From Paracoccaceae bacterium (lineage in GTDB: Bacteria > Pseudomonadota > Alphaproteobacteria > Rhodobacterales > Rhodobacteraceae), in the NCBI GenBank assembly GCA_024636555.1, contig JAGXGW010000014.1, positions 1-64,000 of the forward strand: 64,000 nt of DNA, read 5' to 3'. The notes beneath the pieces are model-generated. The model was not told the DNA's origin and made no database searches. It was given only the letters and a program-made list of their open reading frames with translations. Below are positions 55,682 through 64,000 of this stretch, piece by piece; positions within the stretch are counted from its first letter, which is position 1, and each line of letters starts with the position of its first letter. The position numbers and the translations under genes were made by a program.

Positions 55682-57196
55682 ATGGTGGCGCGCGCCTATA
55701 CGGTGGCCTTTGAGGGGGTCTCGGCCCGCACTGTCGAGGTGCAATGCGCCGTCACGCCCGGCATGCCCGCGTTTTCGATCGTGGGCCTTCCCGACAAGGC
55801 CGTCAGCGAAGCACGCGACCGCGTGCGCGCGGCGCTCAGCGCGATGGCCATTGCGCTGCCGAACAAGCGGATCACGATCAACCTGTCACCCGCGGATCTG
55901 CCGAAAGAAGGAAGCCATTTCGACCTGCCGATTGCCCTTGCCCTGCTGGCCGCGCTGGAGATCCTTCCACCCGATGCAGTGGAACGGACCACCGCACTGG
56001 GGGAATTGTCGCTCGATGGCTCGCTGATCGGGGTGATCGGTGCCTTGCCGGCAGCCATGACGGCGGCAGAGGAAGACCGGATCCTGCTGTGTCCGCGCGC
56101 ATCGGGGGCCGAGGCGGCCTGGGTGGGCGGCTGTCAGGTGATTGCCGCCGGATCGCTGATGGATGTGGTCCGCCACTACACCGGACAGGCTCCGATCCAG
56201 CCCGCAGAACCCGGCGAGGTCATCCACGAGAGCGGCGCGCGGTGTCTGCGCGATGTCAAAGGTCAGGAACGGGCCAAACGCGCCCTCGAAATCGCGGCGG
56301 CAGGGCGGCACCATCTGTTGATGATGGGCAGTCCGGGTTCGGGCAAATCCATGCTGGCGGCGCGCATTCCGGGCATCCTGCCCGCCCTGACCCCGATGGA
56401 GGCGCTGGAAACCTCGATGATCCATTCGCTTGCCGGTCTGCTGGACGAGGGCGGCATCTCGCGGATGCGGCCCTTTCGCGAGCCGCATCATACCGCGTCG
56501 ATGGCCGCCATCGTCGGGGGCGGGCGCAGCGCCAAACCCGGCGAGATCAGCCTTGCCCATAACGGTGTGCTCTTTATGGACGAGTTCCCCGAATTCCCGC
56601 GCGGCGTGCTGGAAACACTGCGCCAGCCTATTGAGACCGGCGAGGTGATGGTGTCACGCGCCAACGCACATGTAAAATATCCCTGTCGTTTCTTGCTTGT
56701 GGCCGCCGCAAATCCTTGCAAATGCGGCTATCTCACCGATCCGGCGCGGGCCTGCACGCGTGCGCCGGTTTGTGGCGAGGATTACATCGGCCGCATCAGT
56801 GGCCCGCTGATGGACCGCTTCGATCTGCGGATCGAGGTACCGCCCGTCGGCTATAGCGATCTGGACCTGCCCGCCTCGGGAGATACGTCGGCGCAGGTGG
56901 CCGAGCGGGTTGCCGCAGCGCGGGCGATCCAGGCCCGGCGCTTTGCAGAAAGCGACGGGATGCGCCTGAACGCGGATGCCGAAGGCGAGATGCTGGACAG
57001 GATCGCGATGCCGGATGCTGCGGGACGCGCGCTGCTGGGTCGGGTTGCAGAAAGGTTCGGCCTCACCGCACGTGGCTATCACCGCGTTTTGCGGGTGGCG
57101 CGCACGATTGCGGATCTGGAAGGAGCCGAAAAGGTAGCAAGCACGCATATCGCCGAGGCGGTCAGCTATCGTCTGGTGGGGGTGCGGGAGACCTGA
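55682..57196 (+). CDS. comM: ComM/YifB family Mg-chelatase-like AAA+ ATPase
   Basis: This 504-residue protein is of the family whose Vibrio member ComM is a hexameric helicase that speeds branch migration during natural transformation. The N-terminal Lon-like ChlI domain (residues 15-135: GMPAFSIVGLPDKAVSEARDRVRAAL by its ends) precedes the AAA+ core with P-loop MGSPGSGKSMLA near 218, Walker B VLFMDEFPEF, and a zinc-finger-like stretch CKCGYLTDPARACTR. The ATG has GGGGAC upstream. In this group it may aid recombination of incoming GTA DNA. Confidence 0.94.
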   Translation: MVARAYTVAFEGVSARTVEVQCAVTPGMPAFSIVGLPDKAVSEARDRVRAALSAMAIALPNKRITINLSPADLPKEGSHFDLPIALALLAALEILPPDAVERTTALGELSLDGSLIGVIGALPAAMTAAEEDRILLCPRASGAEAAWVGGCQVIAAGSLMDVVRHYTGQAPIQPAEPGEVIHESGARCLRDVKGQERAKRALEIAAAGRHHLLMMGSPGSGKSMLAARIPGILPALTPMEALETSMIHSLAGLLDEGGISRMRPFREPHHTASMAAIVGGGRSAKPGEISLAHNGVLFMDEFPEFPRGVLETLRQPIETGEVMVSRANAHVKYPCRFLLVAAANPCKCGYLTDPARACTRAPVCGEDYIGRISGPLMDRFDLRIEVPPVGYSDLDLPASGDTSAQVAERVAAARAIQARRFAESDGMRLNADAEGEMLDRIAMPDAAGRALLGRVAERFGLTARGYHRVLRVARTIADLEGAEKVASTHIAEAVSYRLVGVRET

Positions 57197-57201
57197 CCGG
57201 T

Positions 57202-58137
57202 TCAGGCGCGCTTTGCCTCGATCCTTTCCCAGATTTTCGCAGCGATATTGACCCCGTCGAACCGCTCCAGCTCCTGAATGCCGGTGGGGGAGGTGACGTT
57301 GATCTCGGTCAGCCAGTCACCGATGACATCGATCCCGACGAAGACCTGCCCCTTCTCCCGCAGGTATGGCCCGATACGGGCACAGATCTCCAGATCGCGC
57401 TCTGACAGACCGATCTTTTCCGGACGCCCGCCAACATGCATATTCGAGCGCGTCTCCCCCGCAGCCGGGACGCGGTTGATTGCACCCACCGCTTCGCCAT
57501 CCACAAGGATCACGCGCTTGTCACCTTTGGCAACGGCAGGCAGGTATTTCTGCACGATCAGGGGTTCGCGGCTGAAGCCGGTAAAGAGTTCGTACAGGGA
57601 GGAAAGGTTGCGGTCATCGGCATTCAGACGGAACACACCCGCGCCGCCATTGCCGTAAAGCGGCTTGAGAATGATATCGCCGTGGCGGTCCTTGAACGAA
57701 CGGATTGCGCCGAGATCGCGCGCGATTGCCGTCGGCGGAGTCAGGTCGGGGAAATTCAGCACCAGCAGCTTTTCGGGCGAGTTGCGGACCCAGAACGGAT
57801 CGTTCACCACCAGCGTAGCAGGATGAATCCGGTCCAGCAGGTGCGTTGTAGTGATATAGAACATGTCGAAAGGCGGGTCCTGCCGCAGCCAGACAACATC
57901 GAAATCAGACAGATCCACCTCTGTCTGTTGCCCGAGCGCGAAGTGGTCATCTTCGACCCGTTGCACCGTCACGGGCCAACCGCGGGCGGTGACGCGTCCT
58001 TCCTGATAGGCAAGTTGATCGGCTGTGTAGTAAAACAGCGTGTGACCGCGCGCCTGCGCCTCTTCCATCAAGCGGAAAGTGCTGTCGGCGTTGATATTGA
58101 TCGGCCCGATCGGGTCCATCTGAAAGGCGATTTTCAT
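57202..58137 (-). CDS. gshB: Glutathione synthase
   Basis: This 311-residue ATP-grasp ligase adds glycine to gamma-glutamylcysteine. Family stretches: [21 protein letters not shown] at the start (given in 20 or fewer: [13 protein letters not shown]), [33 protein letters not shown] with the ATP-binding Lys, and the C-terminal metal site [15 protein letters not shown]. It stands alone, convergent with comM (five-base gap), 113 bp downstream of yraN, and part of the conserved rsmI-yraN-gshB neighbourhood. Confidence 0.97.
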   Translation of the reverse strand: MKIAFQMDPIGPININADSTFRLMEEAQARGHTLFYYTADQLAYQEGRVTARGWPVTVQRVEDDHFALGQQTEVDLSDFDVVWLRQDPPFDMFYITTTHLLDRIHPATLVVNDPFWVRNSPEKLLVLNFPDLTPPTAIARDLGAIRSFKDRHGDIILKPLYGNGGAGVFRLNADDRNLSSLYELFTGFSREPLIVQKYLPAVAKGDKRVILVDGEAVGAINRVPAAGETRSNMHVGGRPEKIGLSERDLEICARIGPYLREKGQVFVGIDVIGDWLTEINVTSPTGIQELERFDGVNIAAKIWERIEAKRA

Positions 58138-58250
58138 ATCCGGCTCCCTTGAGGATGTGCCATTACATGGCGCAAGGGATCGTCAGTGACAATGCGAAAG
58201 AACGGACAGGTTCAGTCAGACAGATCGGCCGGTGCGGGCGGGCAGCACCA

Positions 58251-58745
58251 TCATTCGTCTTCGGCAAAAGCGTTTTCGACGATTTCAACCGCGCCTGCGT
58301 CATTCATCATCGCCAGATCGAATCGCATCGTTGTCATCTGGTCAAGATTGCATTTCCCGAGATATTCAGATGCGGCCTGTGTGATCCGAAGCCGCTGCGC
58401 GCGGCCCAACGAGAGCAAAGCCGCATCGAAACTCCGGCTTTTCTTGACCTCGACAAAGACGAATGTGCCGCTGTCACACAGGATCAGATCTATTTCCGCA
58501 CGACTGCCACGCCATCTGCGGGTTAGCAAATCAAGGCCGCGTTCGGCATAGATCCGCACCACGGCATCTTCCGCCGCAAGTCCTGACAGATATGCGTTGC
58601 GGCCGCGTATCTGCCTGATGTTGCAGACCGCAGGGTCAACGACGGGGCGGGCCGCAACCGGTTTCTCAGCCACAGGAATGGTCAAGGGCAGGGTAAGCTG
58701 TACCGCGCCCGCCCGTACTGTATGTGGATCGAACCATGCTGTCAT
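58251..58745 (-). CDS. YraN family endonuclease-like protein (UPF0102)
   Basis: This 164-residue protein has the YraN core from about residue 47 (GRNAYLSGLAAEDAVVRIY), including the nuclease-like motif SRAEIDLIL ... FVFVEVKKS, of the PD-(D/E)xK Holliday-junction-resolvase-like fold. About 45 extra N-terminal residues (VRAGAVQLTLPLTIPVAEK) precede it; the long start is favoured because its ATG overlaps the rsmI stop (ATGA). Function is unproven. Confidence 0.88.
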   Translation of the reverse strand: MTAWFDPHTVRAGAVQLTLPLTIPVAEKPVAARPVVDPAVCNIRQIRGRNAYLSGLAAEDAVVRIYAERGLDLLTRRWRGSRAEIDLILCDSGTFVFVEVKKSRSFDAALLSLGRAQRLRITQAASEYLGKCNLDQMTTMRFDLAMMNDAGAVEIVENAFAEDE

Positions 58746-59623
58746 TCGTCTTGCTCCAGCTTGAGGGCCAGTTGATAGATCTGCCGTTTCGGTCGGCCTG
58801 TCTGCGTAGCCACAATCTCTGCGGCGTCCCGCACAGAATGGCCGGACAAGGCAGCGCGCAGCAACTCTTCTATCTCATCTTCCTTAATGTTCTCCGAATG
58901 CGGCCGGTCGATCAGCACCACGATCTCGCCCTTCAGGCTGCGCGATGCACATATTTCGGCCAGTTCCTGCAGGCTTCCGGCGATGACCTCCTCGAATTTC
59001 TTGGTCAGTTCGCGGCAAATCGCTGCCTGTCGCTCTGCTCCCAAAACCTCGGCGCTGTCGCGCAACATGGCCGCGATCCGTTTGGGTGATTCGTAGAAAA
59101 CCAGCGTGCCCGGCACCTCTGCGTAGCGCCACAGCGCGGATTTTCGCTGGCCCGAAGTGGAGGGCAGAAAGCCTGCAAAAAAGAACCTGTCCGTCGGCAA
59201 TCCACCGATGGTCAGCGCAGTCACAACCGCAGAGGCTCCCGGTGCGGTGGTGACCAGGTGGCCCGCCTCGCGCGCGGCGCGGGCCAGATCGAAGCCGGGA
59301 TCCGCCACCAGCGGCGTGCCCGCCTCGGAGGCATAGGCCATCGTCAGGCCCTGTTCCATAAGGCCCATAAGGCGGGGGCGCATCTGCGCGCCGTTATGAT
59401 CGTGATAGGCCAGCACATGCCGCTCACCCAGAGGGATACCGTGGATTTCCATGAGCTTGCGCAGGGTGCGTGTATCCTCGGCGACCAGTACATCCGCGCT
59501 GGCCAGTATGTCGAGCGCGCGCAGCGTCACGTCGCGGGCACTCCCGATCGGTGTGGCGACCAGATAGAGGCCGGGCGCAAGTCTGACGGGGGGCGCTGCT
59601 CTGGCCGGTTTGGGATTCAACAC
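58742..59623 (-). CDS. rsmI: 16S rRNA (cytidine(1402)-2'-O)-methyltransferase
   Basis: This 293-residue enzyme of the tetrapyrrole-methylase fold modifies C1402 in the ribosomal decoding centre. Motifs: GLYLVATPIGSARDVTLRAL, VAEDTRTLRKLM, YASEAGTPLVADPGF, APGASAVVTALTIGGLPTDR, FYESPKRI and RELTKKFEEV. The start is a GTG at 59623 with a strong GGAGGG five bases upstream. Its stop overlaps the yraN start. It diverges from the LpoA-like gene with 84 bp between. Confidence 0.95.
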   Translation of the reverse strand: MLNPKPARAAPPVRLAPGLYLVATPIGSARDVTLRALDILASADVLVAEDTRTLRKLMEIHGIPLGERHVLAYHDHNGAQMRPRLMGLMEQGLTMAYASEAGTPLVADPGFDLARAAREAGHLVTTAPGASAVVTALTIGGLPTDRFFFAGFLPSTSGQRKSALWRYAEVPGTLVFYESPKRIAAMLRDSAEVLGAERQAAICRELTKKFEEVIAGSLQELAEICASRSLKGEIVVLIDRPHSENIKEDEIEELLRAALSGHSVRDAAEIVATQTGRPKRQIYQLALKLEQDE

Positions 59624-59707
59624 TGGACCCTCCGTGCGTGGTGTCTATGATCGTCCTGCCTGCCGGTGCCACAGATTACCACCTTTTTTCGAGGGAGAAG
59701 ACCCGCC

Positions 59708-60967
59708 ATGTTCGCCTTTCCAAGCCCCGTCCGCAAGTCGCTGCGCCTGATTGCACAAGCGCTTGTGCCGCATTGGCGGTTCTCGTCATCAATCGCCGGC
59801 CAATCAATACGGCCGCTGCACCGGTCGGGACTTGCTCTTGCTACTGTGGGCACCCTTGCGGCCTGCGCGCCTGTGGATACCGCGATCGACCGCTCCGGTC
59901 CCCGCGTCGACATCGCCGCGCCGGTGCCGGTGGCGCTTCTGGTGCCGCGCGGTTCGGGCAACAGCAGCGACGATATTCTGGCGCAGTCGCTGGAGAATGC
60001 CGCCCGTCTCGCGATTTCCGATCTGGGCGATGTGGTTATCGACCTGCGGGTCTACAGCACCGCAGGCTCTGCCGCGACGGCTCAGCAGGTTGCGCAGCAG
60101 GCCGTTGCGGACGGGGCCAAGATCATTCTCGGACCGGTCTACGGGGAGAATGCGAACGCGGCGGCCGTGGCTGTCGCCGCTTCCGGGGTCAACGTGCTCG
60201 CCTTTTCCAACAATACCTCCATCGCGGGTGGCAACCTGTTCATCCTCGGGCCAACCTTCGAGAATACAGCCAACCGGCTGACAGATTATGCGAGCCAGCA
60301 AGGCAAGGGGCGCACTGTGGTCGTCTATTCCGATGACGTGGCCGGACGCGCCGGACGCGCGGCGATCGAATCCGCGCTGGCGCGCAGCGGTGGCACCGCT
60401 GTCGGCTCCGTGGCGCATGAATTCTCGCAAAGCGGTGTGACACGGGCGATTCCGCAGATCGTCAGTGCCGTTCGCAGCGGGAATGCGGATTCGGTATTTA
60501 TCACAGCGGATACCGCCGGTGCGCTGCCCCTGTTGACCCAGCTTCTGCCCGAGGCGGGAATAACCCCTCAAGCGACGCAATATATCGGGCTGACACGCTG
60601 GGACATTCCAAGCCAGACAATGGACCTGCCCGGCGTGCAGGGGGGATGGTTCGCCCTGCCCGACCCGGCATTGACCGCAGGTTTCCGCAGCCGCTACGAG
60701 GCGGCCTATGGTGCCGGCCCGCATCCGATCGGCGGGTTGGCCTATGACGGGATCGCGGCCATCGGTGCGCTGATCAGCTCCGGCGGGTCCGACGCGCTCA
60801 GCCGTGGATCACTGACACAGGGTGCGGGTTTTCAGGGCGTGAGCGGCGTCTTCCGTCTGCGGCCCGACGGCACGAACGAACGCGGCCTTGCCGTGGCCGA
60901 GATCCGCAACCGTCAGGTCGTGATCATCGACCCTGCTCCAAGAGCCTTTGGCCGTGCCGGTTTCTGA
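59708..60967 (+). CDS. LpoA-like penicillin-binding-protein activator lipoprotein (ABC substrate-binding fold)
   Basis: This 419-residue protein has a late lipobox: hydrophobic LALATVGTLAA before C53 (LAACAP), after a long basic N-terminus (MFAFPSPVRKSLRL). From residue 70 it has a periplasmic-binding type I fold (VPVALLVPRGSGNSSDDILAQSLENAARLA by its ends, ILGPVYGENANAAA, VLAFSNNTSIAGG), the LpoA-type domain that activates PBP1A. A role as an amino-acid-binding protein is possible. The ATG at 59708 has GGGAGAAG upstream. The next gene, glnD, starts 20 bases inside its end. Confidence 0.87.
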   Translation: MFAFPSPVRKSLRLIAQALVPHWRFSSSIAGQSIRPLHRSGLALATVGTLAACAPVDTAIDRSGPRVDIAAPVPVALLVPRGSGNSSDDILAQSLENAARLAISDLGDVVIDLRVYSTAGSAATAQQVAQQAVADGAKIILGPVYGENANAAAVAVAASGVNVLAFSNNTSIAGGNLFILGPTFENTANRLTDYASQQGKGRTVVVYSDDVAGRAGRAAIESALARSGGTAVGSVAHEFSQSGVTRAIPQIVSAVRSGNADSVFITADTAGALPLLTQLLPEAGITPQATQYIGLTRWDIPSQTMDLPGVQGGWFALPDPALTAGFRSRYEAAYGAGPHPIGGLAYDGIAAIGALISSGGSDALSRGSLTQGAGFQGVSGVFRLRPDGTNERGLAVAEIRNRQVVIIDPAPRAFGRAGF

Positions 60968-63749
60968 TCCGGCGCTTGCCCCTTCTGCCCTGATCCTGCC
61001 CGCGCCGCCCGAGGACCTGATCTGCGCGCCAGACCGGGTTCTGGACAGCGACGCGCTTGCTGCCACGCTCGAAGCCGCGACGCGGGGGCTGGCTCCGGAG
61101 CAGATGCGCGCCGCTGTGGTGCCGGTTCTGGCACAGGCGTTGCAGGACGGGCGCAGCGCCATCGCCGAGGCATTCGTCGCCCGCCCCTTCGCGGCAAGGC
61201 CGGCAACACGCGCCTATTGCTGGCTGACAGATTGTATCGTGGCCTGCGCGCAGGACGTGGCGGTGCGGCTGGTCCATCCGCTGCCCGCACCCAGACCGCA
61301 GGAAAGGCTGGCCCTGATCGCGGTGGGCGGCTACGGCCGTGGCGAGATGGCCCCGCAATCGGATGTCGATCTGCTGTTTCTCAGCCAGACACGGATCACG
61401 CCATGGGCGGAATCCGTGATCGAGGCAATGCTCTACATCCTTTGGGACCTGCGGCTGAAGGTCGGCCATGCCAGCCGCACGATCAAGGATTGCCTGCGAC
61501 TGGGCTCCGAGGATTTCACGATCCGCACGGCCTTGCTCGAACATCGTTTTCTGGGCGGCGACACGGCACTGGCGGCAGAGCTGGACAGGCGGCTGAAGAA
61601 CGAGTTGTTCAAAGGCACCGCGCGGGAATTCATCGAGGCCAAGCTGTCCGAGCGCGACACGCGCCACGTGAAACAGGGCGGCCAGCGCTATATGGTCGAG
61701 CCCAATGTGAAGGAAGGCAAAGGCGGTCTGCGCGACCTGCAATCACTGTTCTGGATCGCGAAATACCTTCATGGCGTGCAGAACCCGGCAGAGCTCGTGC
61801 GGCTCAGGATGTTCCGCCCCGAGGAATACGCCACCTTCGAGAAGGCCGAGAATTTCCTGTGGGCCGTGCGATGCCATCTGCATCTGATCACGGGCCGCCC
61901 CGCCGACCAGCTGACCTTCGATCTTCAGGTGCAGGTGGCCGAATGCATGCGCTATACCGACAAGGGCGGACGCCGCGCGGTCGAGCATTTCATGCAGGAT
62001 TACTTTCGCCACGCCACCTCTGTCGGGGATCTGACACGCATCTTCCTGACCAAGCTGGAGGCGCTGCATGTCAAGTCGGGCCCCCTGCTAGAGCGGATCT
62101 TCCGCCGCATGCCAAAGGTCAAACCCGGCTACAAGGTGATCCATAACCGTCTGGCCATTGATGACGAGGCGGCCTTTCCGGACGACAAGCTGAACCTGTT
62201 GCGCCTGTTTGAAGAGGCCCTGCGGACCGGCATGCTGATCCATCCGGATGCGATGCGTCTGGTCACGGCCAACCTGCATCTGATCGACGATGATCTGCGC
62301 ACCAACCGCGAAGCCCAGCGCATCTTCATGGATCTGCTGCTCAAACACGGCAATCCAGAACGCGCGCTGCGGCGGATGAACGAGTTGGGGATGCTGGCCG
62401 CCTTCATCCCCGAGTTCGAACCCATCGTGGCGATGATGCAGTTCAACATGTATCACAGCTACACGGTGGACGAGCATACGATCCAGTGCATCCGCAACCT
62501 CGCCCAGATCGAACGTGGCGAGTTGGTCGAGGAATTGCCGGTCGTCTCGGGCATCCTGCGCGCCGGGGTGAACCGCAAGGTGCTCTATATCGCGCTGCTC
62601 TTGCACGATATCGGCAAGGGCCGCGCCGAGGATCACTCGGTTCTGGGCGCGCAGATCGCACGCCGCGTGGCCCCGCGTCTGGGGCTGAACAAGGCCGATA
62701 GCGAAACCGTCGAATGGCTGGTGCGGTATCATCTGCTGATGTCGGATATGGCGCAAAAGCGCGACCTTTCCGACCCGCGCACCCTGCGCGATTTCGCCAA
62801 GGCGGTGAAGACACGCAAGCGGCTGGACCTGCTGACCGTGCTGACGGTCTGCGACATCCGCGGTGTCGGCCCTCAAACATGGAACAACTGGAAAGCCATG
62901 CTGATCCGGCAGTTGCACCGTGAAACCAGCCGCGCGCTGGAACACGGGCTGGAAGATCTCAACCGCGAGCATCGCGGGGCCGAGGCCAAGGGAGCCCTGC
63001 GCGAGGCGTTGCGTCAATGGGATACTGCCGCGCTCAAGACCGAACTGGGGCGGCACTACCCGCCCTACTGGCAGGGTCTCGACACCCGCACACAGGTGGT
63101 CTTTGCCAATATGCTGCGCGACCTGCCGGATGACGAGATCAGGATCGATCTGGTCCCCGACGAGGACCGCGACGCCACCCGCGCCTGTTTCGCCCTTTCG
63201 GACCATCCCGGCATCTTCTCGCGACTGGCGGGCGCGCTGGCGCTGGTGGGCGCGAATGTCGTGGATGCGCGGACCTATACCTCCAAGGACGGTTTCGCCA
63301 CGGCGGTGTTCTGGATTCAGGATGAAAGCGGCAGCCCCTATGATGCGACCCGCCTGCCCCGTCTGCGCCAGATGATCGACAAGACCCTGCGCGGCGAGGT
63401 GGTCACGACCGAGGCGATCAAGAGCCGCGACAAGATCAAGAAGCGCGAGCGCGCCTTCCGCGTGGCGACCTCGATCACCTTCGACAACGAGGGATCGGAA
63501 ATCTACACGATCATCGAGGTCGATACCCGCGACCGTCCGGGCCTGCTGTTCGATCTCACCCGCACGCTGGCCAATGCCAATGTCTATATCGCCAGCGCTG
63601 TGATCGCGACCTATGGCGAACAGGTGGTCGATACCTTCTATGTCAAGGATATGTTCGGACTGAAATTTCACTCGCAGCCCAAACAGAAGGCGCTGGAGCG
63701 CAAGCTGCGCGAGGCCATAGAACAGGGGGCCAAACGGGCCATTTCCTGA
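60948..63749 (+). CDS. glnD: Bifunctional [protein-PII] uridylyltransferase / uridylyl-removing enzyme
   Basis: This 933-residue sensor of glutamine modifies PII proteins. The nucleotidyltransferase site is GGYGRGEMAPQSDVDLLFL (near 128), followed by a GlnD PII-uridylyl region, an HD domain for removal (LLLHDIGKGRAEDHS near 554), and two ACT domains (ALSDHPGIFSRLAGAL near 747; DTRDRPGLLFDLTRTL near 857). The start is a TTG at 60948 or a GTG at 60954, both inside the preceding gene. Length is normal. It controls nitrogen use. Confidence 0.97.
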   Translation: MAVPVSDPALAPSALILPAPPEDLICAPDRVLDSDALAATLEAATRGLAPEQMRAAVVPVLAQALQDGRSAIAEAFVARPFAARPATRAYCWLTDCIVACAQDVAVRLVHPLPAPRPQERLALIAVGGYGRGEMAPQSDVDLLFLSQTRITPWAESVIEAMLYILWDLRLKVGHASRTIKDCLRLGSEDFTIRTALLEHRFLGGDTALAAELDRRLKNELFKGTAREFIEAKLSERDTRHVKQGGQRYMVEPNVKEGKGGLRDLQSLFWIAKYLHGVQNPAELVRLRMFRPEEYATFEKAENFLWAVRCHLHLITGRPADQLTFDLQVQVAECMRYTDKGGRRAVEHFMQDYFRHATSVGDLTRIFLTKLEALHVKSGPLLERIFRRMPKVKPGYKVIHNRLAIDDEAAFPDDKLNLLRLFEEALRTGMLIHPDAMRLVTANLHLIDDDLRTNREAQRIFMDLLLKHGNPERALRRMNELGMLAAFIPEFEPIVAMMQFNMYHSYTVDEHTIQCIRNLAQIERGELVEELPVVSGILRAGVNRKVLYIALLLHDIGKGRAEDHSVLGAQIARRVAPRLGLNKADSETVEWLVRYHLLMSDMAQKRDLSDPRTLRDFAKAVKTRKRLDLLTVLTVCDIRGVGPQTWNNWKAMLIRQLHRETSRALEHGLEDLNREHRGAEAKGALREALRQWDTAALKTELGRHYPPYWQGLDTRTQVVFANMLRDLPDDEIRIDLVPDEDRDATRACFALSDHPGIFSRLAGALALVGANVVDARTYTSKDGFATAVFWIQDESGSPYDATRLPRLRQMIDKTLRGEVVTTEAIKSRDKIKKRERAFRVATSITFDNEGSEIYTIIEVDTRDRPGLLFDLTRTLANANVYIASAVIATYGEQVVDTFYVKDMFGLKFHSQPKQKALERKLREAIEQGAKRAIS

Positions 63750-63756
63750 CAGGGCT

Positions 63757-63775
63757 GAGGGCGGTATGCGCCCTC
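63757..63775 (+). terminator. Hairpin after glnD
   Basis: GAGGGCG and CGCCCTC pair perfectly around GTATG, eight bases after the stop. Only TTCC follows, so it may be a weak terminator. Confidence 0.5.
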
Positions 63776-63833
63776 TTCCATGACGCGCGGGCTTGGGATA
63801 GTTCCGGAGCAGTCGCAACAAAGGTCGCCGCCC

Positions 63834-64000
63834 ATGAAACCCATCCGCCTGATTGCCGGCTTCATGACCGTGGGGTTGTGGACCTTGCTCAGCCGCGTGC
63901 TGGGTTTCATGCGTGATGCGATAATTCTCGCCTATCTCGGCACCGGCCCCGCCTATGAGGCCTATGTGGTGGCCTTCCGCCTGCCCAACATGTTCCGCCG
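63834..64000 (+). CDS. murJ: Lipid II flippase MurJ, partial (N-terminus only)
   Basis: The 55 codons before the right edge encode MKPIRLIAGFMTVGLWTLLS and continue RVLGFMRDAIILAYLGTG ... YVVAFRLPNMFRR, the start of MurJ/MviN, which moves lipid II across the inner membrane. The conserved SRxLGxxRD motif is present. The gene follows glnD by 84 bases; glnD-murJ is a common pair in this group. The rest lies outside the window. Confidence 0.93.
   Translation, partial: MKPIRLIAGFMTVGLWTLLSRVLGFMRDAIILAYLGTGPAYEAYVVAFRLPNMFR

Overview
The window is about 64 kb of GC-rich alphaproteobacterial chromosome, best matched to the Rhodobacterales (Roseobacter/Rhodobacter group). The call rests on family content and gene order: a BchE-type anaerobic Mg-protoporphyrin cyclase with BchJ-like proteins, a fused sat-cysC, hsp20-DUF1150, purE-purK, lgt-midA-pgeF, rpoHII-chaN, an FeS photolyase, and rsmI-yraN-gshB next to an LpoA-like gene and glnD. 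No rRNA, tRNA or CRISPR array was seen. About 63 protein genes are supported. They are mostly housekeeping genes in short, tightly coupled operons with many 1-, 4- or 8-base stop/start overlaps.

Left end (1-4.4 kb): a complete IS3-family element (IS407-like) has cut off the 3' third of bchJ, directly downstream of bchE. A second, intact BchJ-like gene lies upstream of bchE. The control region of bchE carries a perfect FnrL-type box (TTGAC-N4-ATCAA), and a perfect TGT-N12-ACA (PpsR/CrtJ-type) box lies upstream of the intact BchJ-like gene. This is a bacteriochlorophyll island whose signals fit oxygen and light control.

4.4-31 kb: carB, tdk, a KAS III-like gene, the minus-strand group ubiK / ybjN-proC-csaA-2-hydroxyacid dehydrogenase, lgt-midA-pgeF, a small basic protein gene with its own terminator, a Hint-domain gene, lrp/trxB, sat-cysC, hsp20-DUF1150, ydcH, purEK, a 2OG oxygenase, a zincin, nadE, an 18-repeat MORN protein, and an SDR-photolyase pair. 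31-47 kb: leuA with a candidate leader-peptide control region, rlmJ, the elongasome operon mreB/mreC-mreD-mrdA-rodA, ghrA, sseB/udg, and a capsule-export and sugar block (kpsT-kpsE-kdsA-phosphohexomutase) without a visible permease gene.

47-64 kb: M3 peptidase, a membrane-anchored MoeB-like protein, dut, coaBC, rpoH-chaN, cobU-cobC (cobalamin, the cofactor BchE needs), comM with CtrA-like half sites, gshB, rsmI-yraN, an LpoA-like lipoprotein, glnD, and the start of murJ, which runs off the right edge.

The most unusual pattern is a short repeated motif (RTATTT-N2-GG-N-AA-N4-GAAGC). It occurs five times, always in sense orientation 10-35 nt after a stop codon. Two copies are the tail of a 68-72 bp composite element made of two hairpins. 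Other notable points are the exact 9+9 repeat duplication in the MORN protein, the leuA leader, the paired BchJ genes around bchE, and the Hint protein without its usual nucleophile cysteine.
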